Shown: positions 1 through 9,232 of the stretch, piece after piece
Layout of the letters: the number at the start of each line of letters is the position of its first letter
Position numbering within the stretch: position 1 is the first letter of the stretch
Source: Cycas panzhihuaensis
Taxonomy: Eukaryota; Cycadophyta
Assembly: GCA_023213395.1 (NCBI GenBank)
Contig: CM041465.1
Span: 98,649,741-98,713,740 of the forward strand
Length of the DNA stretch: 64,000 bases
Reading direction: 5' to 3'
Notes under the pieces: generated by a model
What the model was told of the DNA's origin: nothing
Seen by the model: the letters and a program-made list of their open reading frames with translations, nothing else
Database searches by the model: none
Translations under genes and position numbers: made by a program

Positions 1-882
1 CACCCCATTGTCTCTCTATGGCATTTCGCTCAGTGGGGGCTAGACCTCATTGGGGCTATTTCTCCACCTTCATCGTTGCAATACAAGTTTATCTTGACTA
101 CCATAGAGTATTTCACCAAATGGGTGGAGGCCATTCCCTTAATTACTACTCCTAGTAAAATAATAGCCACATTCATTTACCAGCACATCATTTTCCATTT
201 TGGGATTCTAAACGTCCTAATCACTAATAATGGAGCCCACTTTTATAATAAGGAGATGGACGAGCTTTGCAAGAAGTTCAAGATTTCTCACAAAACTTCT
301 TCTCCTTACTACCCTCAGCCAAATGGCCAAGTAGAGTCTTTCAATAAGACTCTCATCAATATCCTAAAGAAAACTGTTGCTCAGTCTCAAAAGGACTGGC
401 ACCTTTAGCTGACCTCTACTTTGTGGGCTTATTGCACCTCTATCCATTCTGCTATGGGAATGATCTCGTTCTCCCTGGTCTATGGTACCAAGGTGGTACT
501 CCCACTAGAGGTGGAGATTCCTTCTTTACAAGTCTCCCTTTGAGGACTCATCGATGAAGAGTTGATCTATCAAGCCCACCTTCTGGACCTCGAGGCTTTG
601 GATGAGAGATGCTTAGCTGCTTATCAGGCTAACCTGCCGTCCAAAGCTTACTCACAAAGGACCTACGACAAACATCTTTATTCCCATCCTTTGTTTCCTA
701 GGGACCATGTCTTCAAGCTTGAATATCTTCATGACTGTTTGACCAAATTTAAACCTTGATGGGTTCGCCCTTTCATCATTATCAAGACTCTCGGTAATGG
801 TGCTTATAAGATTGCCACCCTGGAAGGGCTTGAATTTGATAAAGCTATTAATGGAAAATTCATTAAGAAGTTTTACTCGTGA
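1..882 (+). pseudogene. Integrase core and C-terminus of element A pol (truncated by window edge)
   Basis: One frame runs from base 1 to the TGA at 880-882 and is interrupted by TAG (406), TGA (541) and TGA (757). The integrase catalytic core is recognisable: WGLDLIGAIS (first Asp), LITNNGAHF (where the second catalytic Asp is expected, here Asn) and PNGQVESFNK (the Glu, kept). The C-terminal part has the DKHLYSHPL segment and the KFKP-WVRPF/LEGLEFDKAING ending, which matches B (to 24137) and C (to 48490) almost position by position. The enzyme would join retrotransposon DNA to the host chromosome in the nucleus. The N-terminal zinc-binding part lies outside the window. The stops and the Asp-to-Asn change make this copy inactive. 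Confidence 0.92.
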
Positions 883-1521
883 CCTCACTATCCCTTCGCC
901 ATGCTCTGAAATGAGCTTAAACTACCATCTTAACTTGTTCCCATTCCTCCCAACCATGAGTGGAATGGCAATTTAAGATGGCCTCTCCCATTTCTTTCTG
1001 GTTTCTCCCTTGGAACCTGTATTCCCATATCCTTTTGGGACCTTTTGTCTTCCTATTTAGGCATTCCCCAGTTAGGACGACACTCTGGAGTACTGTTACT
1101 CCTCTCTCTCGCCTGGTGTTTCCTTCGCATATCCTGCTATGCTTCTTTATGGACGTGCGTGTCGCTCTATTTTTGACCTCACACCTATCTATCACTGCTA
1201 CTCATAGTGGATGTGTATACCCCTATTAGATACATAGCCATGCATGGAGGGAAATATGTGCATCATATAACAAAGCATCTATAACATATATAATAAAACA
1301 TACATATCATCTGTCACACATGATATACATACCATCTCATATCAAAATGGGGTACTAATTACCCCGTATATATATATACATCAAAATCATATGTTACATC
1401 ATACATATGAGAAGCCGGTGTCCTTGCAGGGGGGGTATAATTATATGACTCCATATATATAACCCCCTAGAGGCCCGTGCTTTCCCCTGCCAAAATCAAA
1501 TACATGTGTCCTACTCTACTG
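883..1521. other. Spacer between integrase and 3' end of the antisense gene (element A)
   Basis: No coding remnant is recognised. A short conserved stretch follows the pol stop (the segment around 908-930, GAAATGAGC and onward) and recurs at the same place in B (about 24179) and C (about 48457, minus strand). A TA-rich tract lies near 1366-1380. Confidence 0.6.
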
Positions 1522-3352
1522 CTACCCCGCACCTGGGGTACCATCTCTTGGCCTATATGATCCCTCTCTCAGGGACCACATCCCTCTGAGGCTCCTCTTG
1601 GGCCTCTGCGAGCTCCCTGCCTCGCTCCCCTTATCACGTGGTCGTCTCAGGGTCATCGTTATCGTGTAGGTGTATGTCCTGCTCCTGCTCGACCTCGATA
1701 CCACCTGGTCTACCAGCTGATCGAATCAGGCCTGGATACGATCTCTCTCACTCTCCACTCCTTGAAGATGCTCCTCTAGGATTGTTAGTCAAACCATGCT
1801 CCATGTGTCTCCACTTGCTCCTCCCTAAGCCTCTAGAGCCTGTACACGCCTCTGCAGTATGTCTCGCTTGCCCCTAGCCTCATTCAACTCCTACTGCATC
1901 TGTCCTCTGAATGCCATGTGCTCTTGGGACTCTGCAGCGTAGATGTCTCTCACCCTCACCAACGAGGCAAATGTTGCCATATGGGCACCTGTCGATCTAG
2001 GCGCATCCTCTGCCTGGATGGGCAACCCCCCTTCTACATACACTTGAGGGAATATCTCCCTCACCATAACCTCTATCAACTGCCTGATCTCTGCGATACC
2101 TGCAAATCCAACATACCATAAGTTAGTATATATCCAACTGCATGCTGAAATAAACTATCTATCTGGCTACCAAACGACTGAGGGAATGGTTAGGTCTCAC
2201 TTGCTATGGCTGCTGGCTCTTCTGCCTGTATAGTAATATCTCCTCTTGGCTCCTCGCTAGCTGTTGGTACCTCCTCCTTGGGTACCACCTCTTCCTGGGC
2301 CTCTCTCCTCATGGGGACTAGCTTAGTTGTTGCCTCTCTAGATCTCCTCATGATTCGTAGCTTGTGGGCCCTCGTCACTGGCCCCCTACTCTCCTCAGCA
2401 GCCCCTGATGGGCCTGCCTCTCCTCTGGTAGTCTCAGATGGCCCCGCTGCTCCTCCTACTATCCCTAATGGACCTGCCTCTCCTATAGGTTATCATGGAC
2501 CAGCCCCATCTCCTCCTCCATCATCATCATCATCACCCAGGAGTGCCCCTACTTTGCCTGCCTCGTCATCACTGTCCTACCTCACTGTCCTATATGGATC
2601 TGCCACATAATCTGTCATGGTGAGGAGGTCCAGTGATGTCACCTCCACTGAGCACCAGATGTGGGCCTGGTCCTCCGTCCCCCTCAACCTAGTCTGCCAC
2701 CTATGGACCATCAGGGCCCACTCTACAATGGGGTATGGTCCCCCCACTGGTGCCACAACTCTGAAATGATCAAAAAATTAGTACTGCAGCAACATGATGT
2801 AGGACAACCCTCCTCTGCCTGTTGTCCTAATAGCATCAAGCTGCGCGATGAGGTTTACCGCTATCAGGGTGGCCCAATCCATCCTCTCGCTGGCCTCACA
2901 GTGGCGTATTGCATCCATCCATCCCTCAGGGATGTCTCTATAGTTCTATTTCTGGGAAACTCGAAATAGAATGCACAATGTAATAAGTTTCCTTACGTGA
3001 GGAATCCTAGATATAACCATCATCTGGAGAGGGACTCCTCTCCTCTCCCACCTATCTCCTCAGAAAATCTGCTGCCTCGATGTCTTTGTCTCATTGCCAG
3101 GTAATGCTCCCAGTGTCACCAGCCTCCCAGTCGTTGGTACTCTCAAAATCCACCAGATGTCCCTCGGTATTACTGTCATATCTCCCACCTGGGGAAGGTG
3201 GAAAACATGCCTCCTCCTGTCCCAATGAGATACTATGTCAACTAACAACCTTTGATCTGATGTGTATTGAGGTGTCTTCAAGGCCTTGAATAGGTCGCAC
3301 CTTCATAGGACCCCTTGTCCTCTCTGGACATCATCTCGATATAGCTAAGCAT
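1522..3352 (-). pseudogene. Antisense, intron-containing gene of element A: plant-mobile-domain-like N-terminus, acidic middle, coiled-coil C-terminus
   Basis: Exon 1 is read from an ATG near 3352 (conserved in C as MLSxIEMMSR) to 2201; the PMD-like frame starts after a 1-base shift near 3290. From 3281 to 2201 a single frame holds with about six stops and no frameshift. It shows LVDIVSHWDRRRHVFHLPQV, then DMTVIPRDIWWILRVP, resembling the HTFHLP/GEMTxTLEDVxxLLGLP pattern of plant mobile domains (MAIN/MAIL family). Next come GRGGLSY, MTDYVADPYR, an Asp run and a Gly/Pro-rich stretch, then KLRIMRRS. A phase-1 intron (2200-2100) follows. Exon 2 (2099-1522) has about four stops, charged heptad-like sequence (about 1960-1730) and a basic tail ending SYRPRDGTPGAG. 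Similar antisense genes are known in some Tat elements (for example gene 23 of maize Grande). Function unknown. Confidence 0.8.
2100..2200 (-). other. Phase-1 intron of the antisense gene, element A
   Basis: On the minus strand the intron begins GTGAGACC after GCAA and ends TTTGCAG; 101 bases. Exon 1 ends one base into a codon and exon 2 supplies the other two, so the frame of the acidic domain passes into the coiled-coil frame. Introns with the same phase, the same 5' site (GTGAG) and the same flanking protein context occur in C (46980-47114) and B (25640-25508). Inferred by comparing the copies; no transcript data. Confidence 0.75.
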
Positions 3353-3537
3353 TTCCATACCTATGTTCTTGTGGTTATCCACCGCGATAACAGCCTGTCA
3401 ACACCACAAACCAGTCAAGTCAATCCCATGTCAGTCCTCTATATTCTTGGCTATATCCCAGCTCTGTTTACTTGGGATTTAGGGCCCAATGGCCCCCCAT
3501 CTCTCTTTTTCTATAGGTCTACCTTCATACCAGGCTA

Positions 3538-3658
3538 AACTTCGTGGTATCGTAAAGTTTAGCTCAGGTCCTACAGTGATCAAGGCCCTACAGCAAAGAT
3601 CACGGCACTGCGATCTTTGTCGCGGTATAAACGGCACCCCCCCTGAAAGGGGGGGGGT
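3538..3658 (-). promoter_or_regulatory. Putative promoter region of antisense gene (A): degenerate GGTACCG-type repeat and G/C hairpin
   Basis: About 190-300 bases upstream of the antisense ATG (3352) lie units such as TTCGTGGTATCGTAAAGTTT (3541-3560) and CACGGCACTGCGATCTTTG (3601-3619). They match the repeat in the LTR U3 of A (5889-5930) and C (43089-43150). Beside it is a stem of C7 (3637-3643) and G9 (3649-3657) around a TGAAA loop. C has the same order of hairpin (45571-45590) and repeat (45601-45648) before its antisense ATG. The promoter role is inferred from position and conservation. Confidence 0.5.
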
Positions 3659-3660
3659 TT

Positions 3661-4591
3661 CTACCCCAAAAATTAAAAAAATTCTTTTTGATGGACCCCC
3701 GTAGGGTCCACGGGACTAGGGCTCCCTAATGCCCAGGTCCTCCCTCTTTTGGGTCTAATTTAGACTCTAAGAGGTCTACATCTGCCCATATGAGGCATAA
3801 AAACTACGTAAAAATCAACAAAAATCACTGAATTCCAAGCTGTGAAATAGGATGGGTTTCGTAGTATCTACTCACTAGATCTGGTCTGGCTCTCGCCATC
3901 GTGCCCTGTTAATCTCGCTGGCTCTCTCTGTGCTCCAATCCAACGGTCTAATCTTCCCCCACATGCCTCCAAAATTAGGTGGCGCTCTACTGCATAAGGA
4001 AATGGCTCTAGTTTCTCACGAAAGCTGGTGAAAATAAATTTATTTTTCGTTCAATTTCCTTATATAGGCGGGGGCCCCGATGAGTACTCCCTTCATTTTC
4101 ACTCTTGCAATAGCCATTGGGACTGTCCTGTTTCCTCGATCACCTTTGTCTTCTGGCCCTGCCTCCCATTGTGCTTCTTTGGTACCCCTTTTTCTCTTTC
4201 TTACAAGTGCATTTATTGCACCTCATCATTGCACTTTTTTGTAGAGCCCTTTTGTCTCGTTTTGCATGCCACTCCCATGCATACCTAAGTTTACACTCAT
4301 TTGGCTCGTTTTGCCATCCTGGACTCATTTCCATAGCCCTTTTCTACTCCTGGGGTCTCCAGAGGGAATGCTCCCCTACCTGAGGGCATGTTGTGCTTCC
4401 CAAAGTGACCTTTTGGTACTCCAGGGTGCCTTTTCTTCACCTGCTCTCAGGTAGTGGTCGGATCGCTTATTCTCATCTTTGGGTAGCCTCATTTCTAGGT
4501 CTTCTTACCCTTCACGGCCACTTATTGCTTATCTTTCGATCCCCTCTTTTGCTCCATTATTGTTTATTACTACCAGGACTTTGTGTCATCT
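3661..4591. other. Spacer between antisense gene and second RNase H (element A)
   Basis: Pyrimidine-rich sequence without a recognisable domain. The open frames here are not conserved in B or C. Confidence 0.5.
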
Positions 4592-5014
4592 ATGTCCCTT
4601 TGCATTTTTACCGACAACAGAAGTCACGGTAACCTTGGACCTTCTGTTGCTGCATGGATTCTTTGCAACCCCTTTGGATACGATTTCCTATGCTCTGGGG
4701 TCTTCCTCCCAGAGGCTACCAATAATGAAGTCGAGTACACAGTTGTCATTGAAGCCCTCACTCATGCTCTCCATTTCCATCACGAGCCTATTATTCTGCT
4801 TTGCGACTCTCAAGTTGTGGTGTCCCATCTCACCCAGGTTTACCAGGTGCGATACCCTCACTTGAGAACCCTTGCTTCAACGGCCAAATCCCTCCTGGCC
4901 CGTTTCTCGTCTGTTGACATTTAGCACATTCCTCAGGCCCTCAACGCTAAGGCAGATAGCCTCATTTTCCTCATCCTTGAGTGTCGCCTTCCTCTTCTTA
5001 CTGACTGCCCCTGA
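4592..5014 (+). pseudogene. Second, archaeal/plant-type RNase H (aRH) downstream of integrase, element A
   Basis: The frame runs from ATG 4592 to TGA 5012-5014 with one internal TAG (4922, VDI-stop-HIP, probably from CAG). It shows the RNase HI fold signature in order: IFTDNRSHGN (Asp 1), EATNNEVEYT (Glu), LLCDSQVVV (Asp), then a YQVRYPHLRTL segment and NAKADSL (last Asp). All four catalytic acidic residues are kept. This is the type of RNase H found in bacteria, archaea and plant nuclear genes, and it is known as an additional domain of Tat retrotransposons. Here it lies after integrase and after an antisense gene, about 420 bases before the polypurine tract. It would cut RNA in RNA-DNA hybrids during reverse transcription. 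How it is expressed (splicing, separate ORF) is not visible. Confidence 0.88.
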
Positions 5015-5433
5015 GGTTTATTCGGTCACTCTATCACCCAAGCCTCAGGTCATCATGCGCTTCGCTTTGCGATCTGTTCGCACCTCTGAAACTTAGCTGC
5101 TAATGACGTTAAACTATGGCGACTACCAGTTATGTTTACTCACTTCTTCTACTTGATTATACACATCTCTTCACATCTTTTGTGGTGGGGGCAGCCCCCT
5201 CACCCTTTATATTTTCTAATCAATTTCTGGGTGGTACATAGGTAGCCCCTATGTTGTCTCCACCTCTACCTTCATATCCATGCATTCCGCCATGACACTC
5301 GCCGACACCCTTGACCACTATTATGATCTTGATTTATATATCTATATACACATGTACTACTAATAGTTGTGCTGCCAGCATTTGCCATCACATCACGCTT
5401 TTGAGTGGCGAGGCTTTGCTGCTAAGGGGGCAG
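5015..5433 (+). promoter_or_regulatory. 3' untranslated spacer and polypurine tract of element A
   Basis: Non-coding sequence ends in GCTAAGGGGGCAG directly before the LTR (TG at 5434). The purine run 5424-5430 would prime plus-strand DNA. B (AAGGGAGTAG, ending 27489) and C (AAGGGGGCAG on the minus strand, starting at 43672) have the same tract in the same place. Confidence 0.85.
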
Positions 5434-8146
5434 TGTTTCCCAACTTCCGGGAATGGATACAGAGCGATTGACTCAGGTAAGTGCAGGTATGCTTCTCACC
5501 TTATCATTGTTTTCTTTTGTGATGAGTATATGATTGCATGATGTGATCTCGTAGATAGTCTTGTCATCATCTACACCTATCTAGCTTATGATGACTATAG
5601 TGGGGGCACATTCCCAGTGAGTGTGATACCTGAGTGGCTATTTCACTTCCCACATTTTGCCCTACTCACCTTAAGACCCATTTGGCTCATATCATCCTTG
5701 CCCGTATGATGACCTGTCATTGTTTGGTCGACTCGTCACACCTTTTGAGTCCTATTTTTGCTCTTATGACTCGTTTATTGGCTTGTCTACCTCTGGGCAG
5801 GTGGCCCTGCCCCTCTGCCAGCCTCCTTGGTCATTAGTCCACAGCCCAGGCTAGCTGTTTGGGCCAGATTTAGCCTCTGGTCCTGCACCACCGTAAATAT
5901 CACGGTACCACGAAATTTACGACAGTGCGACTATCTCAATTTGTTTTTAAAAATCCACCGTGATAATTTTTGCATTTATTATGGAACTGCCACATGTCTT
6001 GTGACTTGATTTATTATCAACTACACCCTAATCACTCATTTAGGGTTAAGGTTGGGTATTTAAGTCTTTCCTAAGTTATTTTTAGGATCTTTTTGCTCAT
6101 TTTTGGAAGGATCTCAAGGGAAAATGCCCTGCTCTCTGCTATTCTCTACTGCTCCACCACTGTTCCAAGACCTGCTATTATTCTCCAGTGCTCAGCTCTC
6201 CTTTGGTATGGCTATGACATATTTCCATCCCCTTGCACACCTTGGACAGGGCCTCCTTGGAGAGATTCTAGTACTTCCTTGCCCGGGCAGCCATCAAGCA
6301 TCCTCAAGTGCAAGTTTTCCTTTAGCCACATTAGCAGGGGCTTCATACCTACTATTCCACGGTTCTTTTATAGGTTTCTCAGCCTCTTTCTAGTAGTTCT
6401 TGATAGAGGCAAAAGCCTCCCCTCTTCTCTACAGGTATTTATTAGTTTGGGATCTTCTCTTGTCCAATTTATGCCTAGGTTTGCATGTTATTCCTAGCTT
6501 ATCTTAGCTGGCTCTTTGGAGGTTATTTCTTATCTTGTTTTGGACTATTTTTCCCTACTGTTAGGGCCTTTTTTACTGTGTTTCCTACCCAGGATAGTGG
6601 TCAAAATGGGATACAGAAGGTTTGGGATAGAGCTGGGTAGATTCTGCACCACCTTCCATGCTCCCTAAGAGGCTTTTTGCCCTCTAAACCTTCCCTTTTG
6701 CCCTTTGCTTCTCTTGGAAATAAAACAAGGTTTTAATAGGCCATTTTCCAGCCACTGAAATCAGCATTGTCACTTGTTATAGCACTGATTCAAGGGCTCA
6801 TATCTTGGTTTGGGCAACTCACATAAGCCCCAACTACTTGTCCCTTGGTCAACCTCATTCTTGGCAACCCGGTTTGCTTCCCGTAGCACTCTGGTTTGTT
6901 GTAGACCTCTTTGAGCCTCTTGGACTCTTGTTGCCTCTTTTTCTAGCCTTCTTGCATAGCCATACCCTCACTACCTTGTGGCTTCTTGAGGGAGGTTAAG
7001 GTTGCTCCTTGTGGGAGGTGGACCACTCTGAGGCTTACCGGCTCATTCATCATTTATTTGGGTCATTTTCTCTATAATTTATTATTATAATATTGGATAC
7101 TAACATACATATGTTTAAGTTTATGCTTGTTTCATACATACATGTATTGTTAGGATTTCCTATTGTGTGCTAACACCCTTTCTCTGGAAAGGGATACTCT
7201 CATTTACTTGTAGGTACACGGAGGACGCAAAGGACCTGTTCCTTTTCCTCTCTCTCGTAGGTAAATGCTTTTGTTTATGTTTTACTTTAGCATTTTAGCT
7301 GCTGCTATCATTTTGTCTTTTTTTCCTTTCTTGGCACTCTAGTGCCATTTCTGGGGAAGGTAAGGAAGCCCCACGCTTTAGTCTACCACAACCCTTCTCA
7401 TTCACTGTGCTTTGTGGAGCAATTTTGGATACCTCATGGGAACGCTGCTACTTCAAACATGTCTCTATTCCAGGTATGTACCCTCGCTCTACTTCGTTCC
7501 TTTCCTTTTGAAAGGTCTTTGCATGGTAGTAATTAGCTCATTTGAAAGGAAAAGGGAAACCAACTCTATCTCTTGATTTATATTCCACTTGTTACATTTC
7601 TCATATTATATCTATTATAGGAAAAGGTCTTAGGAAGTCTCCCCTTTTACCTTTTCCCATTTCACCTTGGTAACTCCCTCCTTGTCTCATTGACCTGTTA
7701 TGCTTGGTTAGTTTGCTTGCATATATCATAGCTCTTTCCCTTTGACTGTTCCCTTTGTCCTTTCCCAGTTTTCTCCTGCTTAGCCAGATAACCTAGAAGA
7801 TCTCATTCGTAGGTCGCTCACTTGCCTACCCTTTCCTCGTTTCCCTTTGCTCTAGGGAAACCCTTGAAGGGTTCTCTCCTTTCCCTTCTGGCCATCCAAG
7901 GGTGGGAGGATCCTTCCCCTAGGTCTACTCAGGCTAACCTTCTACCTCCTCTCTTCTTGTTTGAAGTGGGGAATCACCTCTAAGTAGCTGGATACCATCT
8001 GCAGGTCCCAAACTCGTGCTCTGGTGCACAGGGTGCCCTGCGTGATATTTTCCTCACTCGTAGGTCCTTATCTACACTCAACAGTGCCATTGACTGCCCC
8101 TGTTATTCCTACTCAGTTAGGTAGCTATCCCGTAGATATGCATCTA
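5434..8146 (+). repeat. 3' LTR of element A
   Basis: It begins TGTTTCCCAACTTCCGGG right after the polypurine tract and ends near GCATCTA at 8146, where RT of element E resumes. It is related to the C LTRs (shared start, shared U3 repeat and TATA-like box, shared end near GATGCxATTCCA) but about 400 bases shorter. Open frames inside (for example 6093-6497) are not conserved and are not called. The exact 3' boundary is uncertain by a few bases because the left end of A is outside the window. Confidence 0.82.
5889..6064 (+). promoter_or_regulatory. U3 repeat and TATA-like box of the A LTR
   Basis: The repeat ACCGTAAATATCACGGTACC (5889-5908) and following units extend to 5930. A TATA-like TATTTAAG lies at 6057-6064. 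In C the same order occurs on the minus strand: repeat 43150-43089, then TATAAAACTT at 42950-42941. The box is about 0.6-0.7 kb from the LTR start in both. The transcription start is not visible. Confidence 0.5.
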
Positions 8147-9232
8147 GTTCCTTTTATCTTTGTATGGAATACAAGAAGCTTAATATGATTACCATAAAAA
8201 ATAAGTTATCTACTCCAAGGATAGATGATATATTTGATGAGATCTATGGACCCTTGATCTTTTCGAAGTTAGATTTATAATCTAAATATTATCAAATCTT
8301 GATTACTCTAGAAGATCATAATAAGACAGCTTTCTAAATCTATCCTTACTGCTTTGAGTTTAGAAGTGATGCCTTTTGGCTTCTACAATACGCATGTCAT
8401 CTTTCAAGTACTCATGAATAAGATCTCTGACCCTTATCTTTGGAAAATTGTCATTGTCTTCCCTGATGATATCCTAATCTATAGTTCATGCTTAAACCAC
8501 CACATTTATCATTTAAAGATCACCCTCCAAATATTATACCAATACTACTTATATGAAAAACTTTCTAAGTATGAGTTTATAAAATCAAAACACCAATAGC
8601 TAGGGCATATTATATCTTTAGAAGGGATACATATAGAACCTAATAAAATATTTGTCATTAGTACTTGGCTAACACCAACCAATCTCATATAACTATAAGT
8701 ATTTCTTAGCTTTATGAGGTTTTACCATCATTTTATTTGAAACTACACCTCTCTAATAACACCATTAATAAAGTTACTTTATAAAGAGTCTTTTTAGTCA
8801 TCTTCATAAGATGAAGTTGCCTTTTCCTATCTCAAATTAGTAATGACCTCTACCCCTACTCTTGTCATGCCTGATTTTATCTAACTATTCTAGCTAGAAG
8901 ATGATTCATTAGGATTTGACCTCGGTGTGGCTTTTATGTAAGACTACCACCCCATTATATTTTAAATTTAAATATTGAAAGATTATAAACTTCAACTATC
9001 AACATACCAAAAGGAAATAAGAACTATCTTAAATGCTATGGATAAGTGGTGATAATATCTCTTGGGGGCAAAATTTATTATTCTTACTAACCATTGTAGC
9101 CTTCATGATTTATTAGATTAGTTATTTCTATCAAAAGAACATGCTAAATGGATTGATCAACTACAAGTTTTTAGCTTCATAATATCTTAGAAGAAGGGAA
9201 AAGATAATGTGGTTGTGAATGCCCTTACCTAT
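8147..9232 (+). pseudogene. RT-RNase H of chromodomain gypsy element E (middle fragment)
   Basis: The fragment starts within RT at FYLCMEYKKLN, next shows NKLSTPRIDDIFDEI, FSKLDL and the catalytic FPDDILIYS (about 8458-8484), then the connection and RNase H regions, and ends at KKGKDNVVVNALTY (9232). It is riddled with stops and small frameshifts. The same order and very similar wording occur in N (19170-20280), so E and N are one family. The left side is cut by A and the right side by B. The domain continues at 36026 with LPLILETPNLG, matching what follows in N. E is therefore the oldest host element of the left half of the window. Confidence 0.88.

Larger units (their letters stand above)
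1..8146 (+). mobile_element. Element A: Tat-like Ty3/gypsy LTR retrotransposon, 5' half outside window
   Basis: The order seen is integrase end (1-882), antisense gene (3352-1522, minus), second RNase H (4592-5014), polypurine tract (about 5422-5433) and a 2.7-kb 3' LTR (5434-8146). The same order is found in B and, on the minus strand, in C, so this is one family. At 8146 the LTR ends and the RT of gypsy element E begins mid-domain, so A is inserted in E. The 5' LTR, gag, protease and RT lie left of the window, so the left target duplication cannot be read; the first bases of the right flank are GTTCC. The Tat assignment rests on the integrase and RT type (RT seen in C), the extra archaeal-type RNase H and the tRNA-Arg-like primer site of C; these are known Tat traits. 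The subfamily is not assigned. Confidence 0.9.

Noticed and set aside
1366-1380. TA-rich microsatellite
   Set aside because: Short simple repeat without further structure; likewise the runs at 16046-16062, 16800-16815 and 26166-26176.
2206-2610. 134-codon Ser/Pro-rich open frame on the + strand
   Set aside because: It is the complement of the acidic, Gly/Pro-rich exon 1 of the antisense gene. The minus strand is the conserved coding strand in A and C.
6093-6497. 134-codon open frame in the A 3' LTR
   Set aside because: It lies wholly in LTR sequence and is not open at the homologous place in C.
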